This document shows, piece after piece, positions 9,801-17,725 of a stretch of 64,000 nucleotides of DNA; the stretch's first letter is position 1, and each line of letters starts with the position of its first letter. The position numbers were made by a program, and so were the translations under genes. The stretch is taken from NCBI GenBank assembly GCA_900317155.1, contig ONFO01000008.1:62001-126000 (forward strand), read 5' to 3'. The notes beneath the pieces are model-generated. The model did not search any database. It was not told the origin of the DNA and was given only the letters and a program-made list of their open reading frames with translations. Origin of the DNA: an uncultured Bacteroidales bacterium. Lineage in GTDB: Bacteria; Bacteroidota; Bacteroidia; Bacteroidales; F082.

Positions 9801-10402
9801 ATGTTGGCAAAGCACAGAATCCAGAAGGATATGCAAAAATCTGTTCTTGGATACCCTATATCGACATTTCCAAGTATATTTGTTTGCCTAACTTTGATGA
9901 TGGAGACTTGGCTTTGGTTCGACAGCAAGAAGACGGTTGTTTCAGTGAATTGTTTATTATTGTCATTAATAGTAGCGATATTATGATTTTTCAACATGCT
10001 GGTAGGTTTTCTGCTGAAGATATTATGTCGATCCAAAGGATATTAGGCAAGGAAGATTCAAAGTGGTTGGGGTATGGAATTGATGTACAAGATATGGTAT
10101 TAATTCGAGTAGAGAACGATGGCGCTATGCGTAACGCTGGGTTTGAGGGGAGTTTTGCTTTGGTGCAGTTTAATAATTGGATTATTGGACAAGATTATGA
10201 TGTCCTTAATTATGAGATTGAAAATAGCCGCGATAAAGAACACCATATGTTATTCGTTCCTATTGATACCGAAACAGGTCAATTGAGCGGATCTCTCATT
10301 GATTTTACTTTTGAACCAGGCATTCTTGGCTTGCGCTTCTTTGACCAAGTTGTTCCAATTGAAACATACAATGAAACTACAGAATTCCTTAAATCGAAAT
10401 AG
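6827..10402 (+). CDS. Secreted YD-repeat-like and PDZ-like protein
   Basis: A 1191-residue protein starting 2 bp after the nSTAND stop. The first 20 residues (MKKVLFIIIAIVFPIIAYTQ) are a clear signal peptide, so it is exported. Residues about 60-660 hold many YD-like repeats (for example YDSDGNLVYAY, YDEDGVSHYW). Residues about 675-755 look like a PDZ domain with the turn NQLKDGDVIIKFGDW. The C-terminal 430 residues are unassigned, with a second PDZ-like stretch close to the end (NAGFEGSFALVQFNNW). The same YD-then-PDZ order is found in the exterior half of the upstream nSTAND protein, so the two may interact or one may derive from the other by duplication. No catalytic motif is visible. Confidence 0.7.
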   Translation: MKKVLFIIIAIVFPIIAYTQPNNRFNMRASSVADTSKFISIGQKIGKATDLSGGMTTPTPPIEQMDTIIPDRIERYAEVVKRYGRWEGYGRKLTEDQASHLTYYYQLTYVAGSKYPARMEALDGYHKLTVDHNIGTYLANQNDENDKTVDKAWQEKLGTVCQWDFIYNEKGDIAVERAYDSDGNLVYAYHPVKIGNRVAGTFTDAWGMPAKLRQDSCAQVVFVSYDKNGFESLHEFYDEQGYRQKNKDGAYMVRIQNSDDGHVLSKASCSITGELMMDVFGNCGMLAEYNDDGTQKCEINMDNHWNPARIESGIDPFYYNMIKRNYEYDNYGRCIKVWFSDLENRPDTNLVGIHSMEIGYNLRGQRTSFAYKNLDGNYIINPYDGQSHWENAFDKKTGQILSLTSYGDPQKLDSLGFFKTVRWVYNKFGDEIGRISYDFNGNLTENTFYVKTKEGELRKLSEKDVKPKNYVEKRTFTEDNMIVTIEHDEDGRQILWEYTDLKGLPSAPYGYYQNIDIYEKIGDSIEIETEYYTDTLGNFIMLPDRTWAIQQTVSHFNNGKLTKIDVINYDENQTIIASWKKIIDEKGVLKSQIAINKYGVPSRTAIDRIVYYQCNVEYDIKGEHLASIISYNEFGEPSYMEDEDGVSHYWNFVDNHVTYYDEYGRPINDMRTLQDTLSVVVCVVVTDSAGYRNQLKDGDVIIKFGDWVSNMKLQNNDCQASFFYELIDKATSEKEMLVLRHYPEQNKSEILSIHLPVGTIQELGFFPQLVYYTQKEKQRYLQALQTYLTDSNVASLDGNSVIQGSHHVVIRKPKRYDGDVPTMGNPHPLVFNPAVVLSMAKFEVRDEDIVADEYWNLGMGIDTLLAILSLNDEESRKYYISLSNDLENTLDGYEYYSTYHDWSGLWLDDARYARVQAVQNDFMNRRGALFNPNYRSKNTMGEDVKTRMFSPSKFFKEVKRIEGVTYTKNSIALYNTDSLRLPNCFNGMEMIYVGKAQNPEGYAKICSWIPYIDISKYICLPNFDDGDLALVRQQEDGCFSELFIIVINSSDIMIFQHAGRFSAEDIMSIQRILGKEDSKWLGYGIDVQDMVLIRVENDGAMRNAGFEGSFALVQFNNWIIGQDYDVLNYEIENSRDKEHHMLFVPIDTETGQLSGSLIDFTFEPGILGLRFFDQVVPIETYNETTEFLKSK

Positions 10403-10643
10403 CGAAAAAATATATAGAGATGTTAGTTTACATAAAAGACAAGATACTTCGAGACTTCGACAATCTGTTGTCCTGAAGTCAAAAGTTGTTTCAACGTAAT
10501 TCTGAAAGTTGCTTCTAAGAAAATAGCATTTTCCTGATGTTGAATAGTCCAAAGAAAAGAAATAAAGCAACTTTTGGAGCATCTGCCTCGTAAACAAACT
10601 TCCAGAAAGCGAAAACTTGTTTCATCATATTAACTAAAACCTT
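10403..10643. other. Spacer with degenerate repeat, no gene seen
   Basis: 241 bp between two genes of the same strand. It contains cttcgagacttcgac and cctgaagtcaaaag near 10448-10485, which resemble the repeat at 449-530. No promoter with a good -33/-7 pair and no hairpin with a T-run is seen. Confidence 0.4.
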
Positions 10644-12707
10644 ATGAATAAACAGAGAAGTTGCAAACTCCTATGGCATTTTGACCGAACTTTCGGCAAT
10701 AGCAAGAAATGGTTCAGACAATTCATTTGGCTGTTCTCAATTATTTTCCTTACAATTTCCCTGTTTTCGATTGTTGGGTATTTGCTGTTCATAAACAATA
10801 GCATTTCAACTGCAGAAGGTGTCAATGAAAGCGTCAATGAAGGTGTCCTTAACATACAACAACGTACCATAGGGATGATATTGAGGTCAAATGGCATCGA
10901 TCTTGATAGTAAGTTGCCCTTTGCCTGGCAAGTCATTTTGGTTTTTGTTGGCACTTTTTTGGTCTCGGGATTTGTCATCACATACTTAGGCAACTTGTTG
11001 AGAACCCGTCTTGGGTCCTATCGTAATGGCGCTACTCGTTATAAATTCAAAAACCATATCCTTTTTTTGGGTGGCAGCAAGATGATTCTACCCATGATCA
11101 AGGAACTATATAAGAAAGAGAAATACCGCAATCTTGATTTTGTTGTATTGACCGAGATTGAACCAAGGGAAGTACGACGCCAAATTGGTGGGTTCTTGAC
11201 GGATGAAGAAAAAAAACATCTGAAAATCACCGTTCTGCGTGGAAATAGAGACGATAGAGATACTTTGAAAAGTGTCTATATTGAAAAGACATCAAGAATT
11301 TATATTGTCGGAGAAAACCCATTTGATTCAGAACACGATTCTACCAATATGGAAAGCTGGAATTTGGCAAAGGAGTTGTGCTCAAATCGTGTAGGCATTC
11401 CATGTTTTCTGGTATTTAACCGTGCAAGTACTGCTTTCATTTTCCATCACATGGAGGAAGCGGATAACAATTCGTGTTTAGATACTACTATTGTCAACCG
11501 TTTGGAGTCAGTCGCTCAACGTGTTTTGGTCCATAATGGAAATGAAAAGAACGACTTCCCCGCTTTAGACCGAGGCGGAATCGACAAAGACAGCAAACGT
11601 ACGGTTCATTTCGTGCTTTATGGTATGACGGCAATTTCATACGCATTGTCTACTACTGCTGCACATCTTTGTCATTTCCCGAATTTCATCAAACGCAAAG
11701 AAGACGGCTCCTGGGCTGAAAACAAAGAACTGCGCACCAGAATCACCTTGATAGCTCCGAACATCAAGGAGGAGATGTATTTCTTTACTTCACATTTAAA
11801 TAGTTTGTTCAACATTTCCAAGTGTAATGTCTATGACAGCCAATGGGGACATGGAGATGCCCCTAAATCCTGGAATAATAAAACCACGATGGATGCTATC
11901 GGTGATTTTTTAGACATAGAATGGGACTTTGTGGACGGCAATATCGCGGACGAGAAGATCAGGAGGTTGTTGAAACAGTATTATGAGGAGAATAAAGAGG
12001 GAAAGGCCTATCTTACCCTTGCCTTGTGCCAAAAAGAGGCTGACAAGAACATTGCGGCCGCACTTTATCTACCTACTGAGTTTCACACAATTGAATACAA
12101 AGATGAAGAAAAGGCGGAAATTGATTTTGAAAAAACAGTCCCGGTTTTTGTTTTCCAACCTGAGAGTGAGGAAATGCTGAAAACAGCAAACCATGAGGTT
12201 AAGATGTTTAAGAACATCTTCCCGTTTGGAAGCGTCAAGGAGAGCTATGACCCATCTATCCGTAGCCGAATCAGCGAGGGTAAACGTATCCATTATATCT
12301 ACAACCGTGCTAGAGACTATGCATTCATGACTTCTGACCAAGATGAATTGGACAGACAATGGAGAGAAGCGAAATATGCCGACCAAATGTCAAATATCTA
12401 TTCTGCATCTCATATCGGTGTTAAACTACGCAGTGTGAACAACCGGGAACAACTGTCAGAAGAAGACATTCAATTGCTTGCCATCACCGAGCACAACCGT
12501 TGGAATATTGAGAAACTGCTGATGGGGTTTGAGGCCTTGCCAAAAACGGAAAGAAAAAAACAATACGACCGGAAGGGCTTGGAGGAGCTCAAAGTGCTGA
12601 AAAACCAGTTTAAGCATTATTGTATTGAACCTTATGACGAACTTATCCCTGAGGACAAAATCTATGACACAATAATTGTAAAGAATTTGGGTGACATCAT
12701 TCAATAA
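10644..12707 (+). CDS. Two-TM TrkA-N/RyR channel-like protein
   Basis: A 687-residue inner-membrane protein. Two hydrophobic segments (about 31-53 and 92-114) flank an exterior loop, then a Rossmann-type RCK/TrkA-N domain begins KNHILFLGGSKMILPMI. A second Rossmann-like part starts near 325 (VHFVLYGMTAISYAL). The C-terminal part carries the RyR-domain signature EHNRWNIEKLLMGF around 615-629. The layout recalls CASTOR/POLLUX-type channels, where RCK domains gate a pore in response to nucleotides or ions; RyR domains are proposed ligand-binding modules in bacterial conflict systems. No clear selectivity filter is seen between the TM segments, so channel activity is uncertain. The next gene is a shorter soluble relative. 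Confidence 0.75.
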   Translation: MNKQRSCKLLWHFDRTFGNSKKWFRQFIWLFSIIFLTISLFSIVGYLLFINNSISTAEGVNESVNEGVLNIQQRTIGMILRSNGIDLDSKLPFAWQVILVFVGTFLVSGFVITYLGNLLRTRLGSYRNGATRYKFKNHILFLGGSKMILPMIKELYKKEKYRNLDFVVLTEIEPREVRRQIGGFLTDEEKKHLKITVLRGNRDDRDTLKSVYIEKTSRIYIVGENPFDSEHDSTNMESWNLAKELCSNRVGIPCFLVFNRASTAFIFHHMEEADNNSCLDTTIVNRLESVAQRVLVHNGNEKNDFPALDRGGIDKDSKRTVHFVLYGMTAISYALSTTAAHLCHFPNFIKRKEDGSWAENKELRTRITLIAPNIKEEMYFFTSHLNSLFNISKCNVYDSQWGHGDAPKSWNNKTTMDAIGDFLDIEWDFVDGNIADEKIRRLLKQYYEENKEGKAYLTLALCQKEADKNIAAALYLPTEFHTIEYKDEEKAEIDFEKTVPVFVFQPESEEMLKTANHEVKMFKNIFPFGSVKESYDPSIRSRISEGKRIHYIYNRARDYAFMTSDQDELDRQWREAKYADQMSNIYSASHIGVKLRSVNNREQLSEEDIQLLAITEHNRWNIEKLLMGFEALPKTERKKQYDRKGLEELKVLKNQFKHYCIEPYDELIPEDKIYDTIIVKNLGDIIQ

Positions 12708-12789
12708 TAATCCTTTTTTTTCTTAGCTTTGCACCCATCAATAAAACCTTGAAATGTGATAACATCGTCAGTCAATACATATAGTCTGA

Positions 12790-12954
12790 GATGCGGTTTG
12801 CATAGTGGTGTTTCCCGAGCAAACCGTAACTTCAGATAGTTATCGTCAACTCCAGTTAAACCCCACAAATATCAAGTATATTATAGAAACCCAAGAAAAA
12901 AATGCCGAAATCCAGTCCAAACTAAAAGAACAAGAAAACCAAACCAATGAATAA
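12790..12954 (+). pseudogene. Possible 3' remnant of a lost gene
   Basis: An open frame of about 54 codons with no ATG translates to plausible protein (…VVFPEQTVTSDSYRQLQL…) and a charged helical end (EKNAEIQSKLKEQ). It stops at TAA 12952-12954 and overlaps the ATG of the next gene by 8 bp (ATGAATAA). Such an overlap is normal for translationally coupled operon genes, which suggests the tail of a gene whose 5' part was lost. It could also be chance. Confidence 0.3.
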
Positions 12955-14506
12955 AACATCACTAATCATCGGCCAACATCCATTACGAGAAAGCATCAAG
13001 GCGCAATACGAGTCCTTGGGCTACGATATTGTGATGGCTGACACTATAGCAAACGCACAAGGAAAAGACTACATTGAAATCTGCATCCTGCCACAAAACG
13101 ACACCAACGAACATGATACCCTGCAAGCCTTGGAAACGTTTGCCATGGGCTATCCCGAAACTCCTGAAGGCCAATCTAAGCCCGTGTGTCACCTGCTGCT
13201 GCACGACAAGATGACGCTGTGGCTGTTCCAAACCCTTGACCTCTATGCCGAAATCCACAAGAAGTTTGAATTGTATGCCTTCACGATGGAAGACCAATGG
13301 GCAAAGACTGTGTTTTGTGACCTTGACAATGATGATTTATACTATCCTCCTTTGGACCGGGAAAAAATCAACTCAACATCCAACAAAACCGTGCATCTGG
13401 TCATCGCGGGCTTCAGCGACCTTGGCGAGAGTCTGGCCCTCCATGCCGCCCTCATCGCTCATTTCCCCAACTACGTGCGCAACAAAGCACTCCGCACCCG
13501 TATCACCATCATCGACAAGGGACTGTCAGCAAGGAAAGATGCTTTCATCCAACGCTATGCCAACCTTTTCGATCATTCCTATTACCGTTGCATTGACTTG
13601 AATCAACGCCGCATGACGCAATACCATGAACCTATCTATCACTCTACAAGAGAGGATTTCGTGGACGTGGAATGGGAATTCGTGGACGGTGACTTCTACG
13701 ACCCCTTGCTGCAAAGCAAGTTGCATCTTTGGGGCGATGCTAAGGAACAACTGTTGACCCTTGCCTTCTGTAATCCCGACTGCAACATCAACTTTGACCG
13801 CGCTTTCGCCCTGCCACAGAACATCTACCAAAACGGCATCACAGTGCTCGTCCATTCGGAACGGTCGGGGATGTTGGAAAAGGTGCGTGAAACCGAAGGC
13901 TACCGCAGCCTTTATCCCATAGGAATGAATGATTACGGTTACGATTTCCGCCTGCCTCTTTTGCAAATGGCCAAGCGACTCAACTACTTTTACACCTGCA
14001 GTTACGGTCAGGAAGGCGCTCCAACCGACATGCCCACGGAAAAGGTCGAGGCGGCGTGGCACAACCTTCAGACCTTCAGCATGCGCTACTCCAACATCTA
14101 TAACGTAATGACCTTAGCCACTAAAATGCGTTCGTTGGGTCATGAAGAAAGAGACTGGGATAAGTTCTATGCCCTAACGCAAGAAGAAATCGTGACGCTT
14201 TCCGCCGTGGAACATAATCGCTGGAGCGTGGAACGCCTGATTTTAGGCTTCCGTCCCCCTACCGATTCCGAACGCGAGGAAATCCGCGAGAACATCGAGA
14301 CGTTCATTGCAGCAAAGAAAACGGGAAACGAAAAACCCGAGAAAGACTTGAAGAATGTCTACAAAAAGAAAAAAATCCATTATGACCTCTGTTCCTATCG
14401 CGAACTGCGTGAGGACAAGACCGGCCAAAATGTTCGTGTTTACGATTACGACCTGACAGCCTGCATCCCGCTCATCGCCCAATCCTATAAAGAAATCCAG
14501 CTATGA
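12947..14506 (+). CDS. Soluble TrkA-N-like/RyR-domain protein
   Basis: A 519-residue protein without membrane segments. Residues 1-90 (SLIIGQHPLRESIKAQYE…) form a degenerate Rossmann-like domain. A second one starts near 143 (VHLVIAGFSDLGESLALHAA) and aligns with the second Rossmann part of the membrane relative upstream. The RyR signature EHNRWSVERLILGF lies at about 422-435. It probably binds a nucleotide or related small molecule in the cytoplasm. It begins a tight operon: its stop overlaps the next start as ATGA at 14503. Codon use is GC-richer than in the genes before and after the operon. A broken copy of its first 75 residues is found at 22436-22655. Confidence 0.75.
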   Translation: MNKTSLIIGQHPLRESIKAQYESLGYDIVMADTIANAQGKDYIEICILPQNDTNEHDTLQALETFAMGYPETPEGQSKPVCHLLLHDKMTLWLFQTLDLYAEIHKKFELYAFTMEDQWAKTVFCDLDNDDLYYPPLDREKINSTSNKTVHLVIAGFSDLGESLALHAALIAHFPNYVRNKALRTRITIIDKGLSARKDAFIQRYANLFDHSYYRCIDLNQRRMTQYHEPIYHSTREDFVDVEWEFVDGDFYDPLLQSKLHLWGDAKEQLLTLAFCNPDCNINFDRAFALPQNIYQNGITVLVHSERSGMLEKVRETEGYRSLYPIGMNDYGYDFRLPLLQMAKRLNYFYTCSYGQEGAPTDMPTEKVEAAWHNLQTFSMRYSNIYNVMTLATKMRSLGHEERDWDKFYALTQEEIVTLSAVEHNRWSVERLILGFRPPTDSEREEIRENIETFIAAKKTGNEKPEKDLKNVYKKKKIHYDLCSYRELREDKTGQNVRVYDYDLTACIPLIAQSYKEIQL

Positions 14507-15903
14507 TCAAGAAATACTATACCTTGCGATTTGAGCGTACCGACGCTTTTAACAAGGCTAACACCAAAAAACAGAATGCCAACAATCTGTTGCGCATAGG
14601 GCAGACGGAGTCGTGCGATGTCAGGTTGGAAAACAACAGCCAATACGAAGATGCCGTTCTCGCCGTCATCGAGAAACGGACCGACGAAAATGGCTGGAAA
14701 CTTATCAGGATTTCACCATACAAAGAACATGAAGTGCGCGTGAACGGCACGCCTATTAATTATGTGCATTTCCTGAGCGACGGTGACCGCGTTGCTTTTG
14801 AGGGCCAACGGCAGGAACTGGTCTTCAACATCCGCGAGGACGAGCGTTACAATTCATCAAACATTGAAACGATAGGGAAGGAACGTCTTAAGATTGTGTG
14901 GACTGCCATAATAACTATTCTGGTGGTGTGCTTAGGATTGCAACAATTCTATTCCCCTTCCATGTCAGCCTACATGATTGAAAAGGCCAAAGAGTCGGTC
15001 TTCCAAATTCAGGTGGACACGATGAAATTGATGAAATACTGCGGCAACGACACGGTCGTGATTGGTTATTATTGTCCAGGCGACAAAGAAAAAGATAAAG
15101 ACTTTGGCCAAGCTTTCCTCACCACTGACGGCATGTTAGTCACCGCACGGCATTGCATCGAACCATGGCTCAATATAGATAAAGACCTCGTTTTGGATAC
15201 TCTAAGTCCTGGTATCCCTACCCCTGTAAAGTTGGCTTTGAAAGCGGTAACCCAAAATATCGTTGCGGAAGCCCAAGGTGACAGCACCCGATGGCAATTG
15301 GTTAGCTGTTGTTCTTTGAGGAAAACCGACGATGCTGATACCGTGATTCTCAATGTAAAATCATCTGCTTTCATAATAGACGACTCGCGCGACAACATTA
15401 TGGAGTTCGGTGATTATTCTCACCGGTATTTCTGGCGTAGCATATCTGTACGTCCACGCCGTATCGACATGATGCTTGGCGACCTCGCATACATCCCCAA
15501 AATTGACATCCCTGACCACAAGGGGACCATCCGATTAGCTTCAAAAGAAGACTTGAGAAGGATTTGCCGAAAGCCAAAACGATCTATCCACATATTGGGG
15601 CGTACTGGAAACAATATCGGAAAAAAGAAAACGGAATCACATGAGGTTCAACTGTACGGTATGCTTGATGACAGTGACTTCACTGCAGATGGCTATCCCA
15701 ACATCGTATTTTCCATTCCCCATCCAGGAACCATAAAAGAAGGTTTTTCTGGTGGTCCTATCTTAATAAGGCAAGGCCTTTTCAAATGGTGCGCTATTGG
15801 TCTTGTTTCCGTAAAAGACAATCATGATAATAACAGACTCTATTCCGTCCCGATCACAGAAATTGAGCGGATGGAGCAAAATAGAATAAACAATGACAAA
15901 TGA
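14503..15903 (+). CDS. FHA-like/TM/trypsin-like serine protease
   Basis: A 466-residue single-pass protein. Residues about 24-107 resemble an FHA domain (LLRIGQTESCDVRLENNS, later VRVNGTPI and SDGDRVAF), a phosphothreonine-binding fold. A hydrophobic helix at about 128-148 follows, then a trypsin-fold protease with His217 (VTARHC), a probable Asp279 (DADTVIL) and Ser416 (GFSGGP). If the FHA part is cytoplasmic, the protease domain is in the periplasm. Its start overlaps the previous stop (ATGA) and its end overlaps the next start by 11 bp, so it is translationally coupled on both sides. FHA domains usually read Ser/Thr kinase signals; the next gene is a kinase-like fragment lacking catalytic motifs. 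Confidence 0.8.
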   Translation: MIKKYYTLRFERTDAFNKANTKKQNANNLLRIGQTESCDVRLENNSQYEDAVLAVIEKRTDENGWKLIRISPYKEHEVRVNGTPINYVHFLSDGDRVAFEGQRQELVFNIREDERYNSSNIETIGKERLKIVWTAIITILVVCLGLQQFYSPSMSAYMIEKAKESVFQIQVDTMKLMKYCGNDTVVIGYYCPGDKEKDKDFGQAFLTTDGMLVTARHCIEPWLNIDKDLVLDTLSPGIPTPVKLALKAVTQNIVAEAQGDSTRWQLVSCCSLRKTDDADTVILNVKSSAFIIDDSRDNIMEFGDYSHRYFWRSISVRPRRIDMMLGDLAYIPKIDIPDHKGTIRLASKEDLRRICRKPKRSIHILGRTGNNIGKKKTESHEVQLYGMLDDSDFTADGYPNIVFSIPHPGTIKEGFSGGPILIRQGLFKWCAIGLVSVKDNHDNNRLYSVPITEIERMEQNRINNDK

Positions 15904-16480
15904 TAATCCAAATATAGCTGAACTTGGCGGCCATTGCAACGAACTGACTGCTTGGCAAGTCCTCAAAGAGGTGAGCGAAGCCCTTATCCATGAGGGATTG
16001 CGTCCTATTGACCCATATTGTATCGAAATCAGCGATGACGTGCATTTCTCTTTTGGGGCAAAACTAGCTAACCAAGAAGGCTTCGATGCACCTGAAATTG
16101 CTGAAAATCAACTTACCGAGTCGGGGGTGGTTTGGTCACTTGGTGCCACCGTGTTTTTCATTGTGACGGGGCGTCAGGTGATGAACGATAGGGGAGGGAA
16201 GGGGCAAAAGGAAAGCTCCAAATTGCCCTATATGCGCAGCGAATGGCCCGAACTGAGCGAGCTTGTCCAGCAATGCCTTCAATTCAATCCTGTCCGACGC
16301 CCTTCGCTTCAGCAAGTCCACGGCAAAGCTTTGCAACATTACCAACGTTGCATGGACGAAGTCCGTAAAGGCCCGAAATTCAAAACAGTGGGAAAAACAT
16401 CACAAGCCGATGCCGACCTCGCAGGGCAAGAACTTGCCTTTTGGCCGGAAAGCATGCAAAAACCAATGTCACACCGATAA
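15893..16480 (+). CDS. Protein-kinase-like fragment (pseudokinase C-lobe)
   Basis: A 195-residue protein resembling the C-lobe of a Ser/Thr kinase. Residues about 20-45 align with the catalytic-loop region, but HRD is replaced (LRPIDP) and the DFG position reads FSFGA, so both catalytic Asp residues are missing. An APE-like FDAPEI follows, then the helix VVWSLGATVFFIVTG and the terminal LVQQCLQFNPVRRPS block typical of kinases. No N-lobe, glycine-rich loop or lysine is present. It is therefore a pseudokinase or scaffold. It overlaps the FHA-protease gene by 11 bp, and FHA domains bind kinase products, so a shared ancestral phospho-signalling unit is likely (inference). Confidence 0.65.
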   Translation: MTNDNPNIAELGGHCNELTAWQVLKEVSEALIHEGLRPIDPYCIEISDDVHFSFGAKLANQEGFDAPEIAENQLTESGVVWSLGATVFFIVTGRQVMNDRGGKGQKESSKLPYMRSEWPELSELVQQCLQFNPVRRPSLQQVHGKALQHYQRCMDEVRKGPKFKTVGKTSQADADLAGQELAFWPESMQKPMSHR

Positions 16481-16492
16481 AAACAAATCGTT

Positions 16493-17122
16493 ATGAAAAA
16501 AGCATTCTTTTTACTCATAATCAATGTCATCCTGTTCGGACAAGCGTTTGCCCAAACCAAGACAGACCCCGAACTACAAAAGCTCGCCAAGACCGTTTCC
16601 ACTTTGCGGAACGCTGAGGAAAAAACATGGAACGAAGCGCTTTCAACATTTCGTCAAGACTCTCTTTGGACCACCATGGATGAAATTGCCAGAGACAACA
16701 ACGAGTGTTGGTTGCTTGGCAACAATCAGTTCAAGCTTAACGCCATCCTCAACCAATGCAGTGACCACGACAAAAAAATGGTACGGGGCGACTTCCTCAA
16801 CGGCAACGACCCGCACTATAATTACTCGTTGACCGAACGCGGCATCAAGAGAAAGTGCAGTGTCAGCTATGAGATGAGTTATCGCGAAGGTCGGCAGACC
16901 TATATTATTATGCCATATAATCCTCAAACTGCGCAAATCGAAGTGAAAGCCTACCTCAATGACAAACCCGTGGGAGAGACCAGCATCGACAACGGCGACA
17001 TCGTGCTGAGCATCACCGACAACGCCATCAAGAGCGACGTCATTCGTCTGGTCATCACCAACAGCGGTGACGAGGACATGCCTGTGGTGATTATCAACCA
17101 TAATACGAGGAAAAATAAATAA
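16493..17122 (+). CDS. Small secreted protein of unknown function
   Basis: A 209-residue protein with a clear signal peptide (MKKAFFLLIINVILFGQAFAQ). The mature part starts with a helical region and ends in a beta-rich part with SVSYEMSYREGRQTYIIM and VRLVITNSGDED. I do not recognise the family. It lies 12 bp after the pseudokinase and 10 bp before the truncated TIR gene, so it belongs to the same operon and would act in the periplasm, where the FHA-protease catalytic domain is predicted to be. Confidence 0.6.
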   Translation: MKKAFFLLIINVILFGQAFAQTKTDPELQKLAKTVSTLRNAEEKTWNEALSTFRQDSLWTTMDEIARDNNECWLLGNNQFKLNAILNQCSDHDKKMVRGDFLNGNDPHYNYSLTERGIKRKCSVSYEMSYREGRQTYIIMPYNPQTAQIEVKAYLNDKPVGETSIDNGDIVLSITDNAIKSDVIRLVITNSGDEDMPVVIINHNTRKNK

Positions 17123-17132
17123 AGCACAAATC

Positions 17133-17486
17133 ATGCCCACCCAATTCAAATACTTTGCCTTCATCAGCTATAGCTCAAAGGACACCGTCTGGGGCAAGAA
17201 ACTGCAAAAGAAACTGGAACACTACCGGATGCCCGCCACACTGTGCAGCGAGCACGGCTGGGAACGCACACCCATCAAGCCTGTGTTTTTCGCGCCCACC
17301 GACATCCTGCCAGGCGGGCTTACCGAAGAACTGCAAGAGCGACTGAAGGCTTCAAGAAACCTCATCGTCATCTGTTCGCCCAACTCGGCCAAGTCGGATT
17401 GGGTAGGCGAGGAAATCGAGTTCTACCATAAACAGGGACGCTCTAATAATTTTAGTAACAAATTAGCACAGAACGAATTGTGTTGA
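17133..17486 (+). CDS. TIR-domain protein, truncated
   Basis: 117 residues. The start, FKYFAFISYSSKDTVWGKKL, and the stretch NLIVICSPNSAKSDWVGEEI are those of a TIR domain; the Glu after DWVG is a candidate catalytic residue. The family normally continues past FYHKQGR with further strands (an FFIVDG-like segment) and often a transmembrane part. Here the frame runs into unrelated residues and stops 11 codons later. The base composition changes from GC-rich to AT-rich at about 17441, so the gene was cut by a rearrangement. The remaining piece lacks the last third of the domain and is probably inactive. Confidence 0.7.
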   Translation: MPTQFKYFAFISYSSKDTVWGKKLQKKLEHYRMPATLCSEHGWERTPIKPVFFAPTDILPGGLTEELQERLKASRNLIVICSPNSAKSDWVGEEIEFYHKQGRSNNFSNKLAQNELC

Positions 17487-17558
17487 CAACTTCTCTATGC
17501 CTTTTAACAACTCACTATTTTTTTAATTTAATAATATGAAGCATTTATCTTGAAGTGA

Positions 17559-17591
17559 ATTGTTTTTGTTTCGAATTATTTATTAAATTTG
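17559..17591 (+). promoter_or_regulatory. Promoter of the AT-rich block
   Basis: ATTG at 17559-17562, a 21-bp spacer and TAAATTTG at 17584-17591. It sits 134 bp before the ATG at 17726. The rest of the 17487-17725 spacer is AT-rich and shows no gene. Confidence 0.55.
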
Positions 17592-17725
17592 CAACCTGTT
17601 CCAATCGCGTTGGATGAAAATAGTGTAACCTTCTCCTTCGCCCTATACTCAAACAAATTATATTTGTCATTTACAATAATCAATTATAAGGATAAAAACA
17701 AGAAATCCAATTAAACAAATAAAAA

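Noticed and set aside
10644..12707. Plain potassium channel or Trk uptake regulator
   Set aside because: The C-terminal RyR signature, the defence context and the lack of a clear selectivity filter argue against a housekeeping potassium system.
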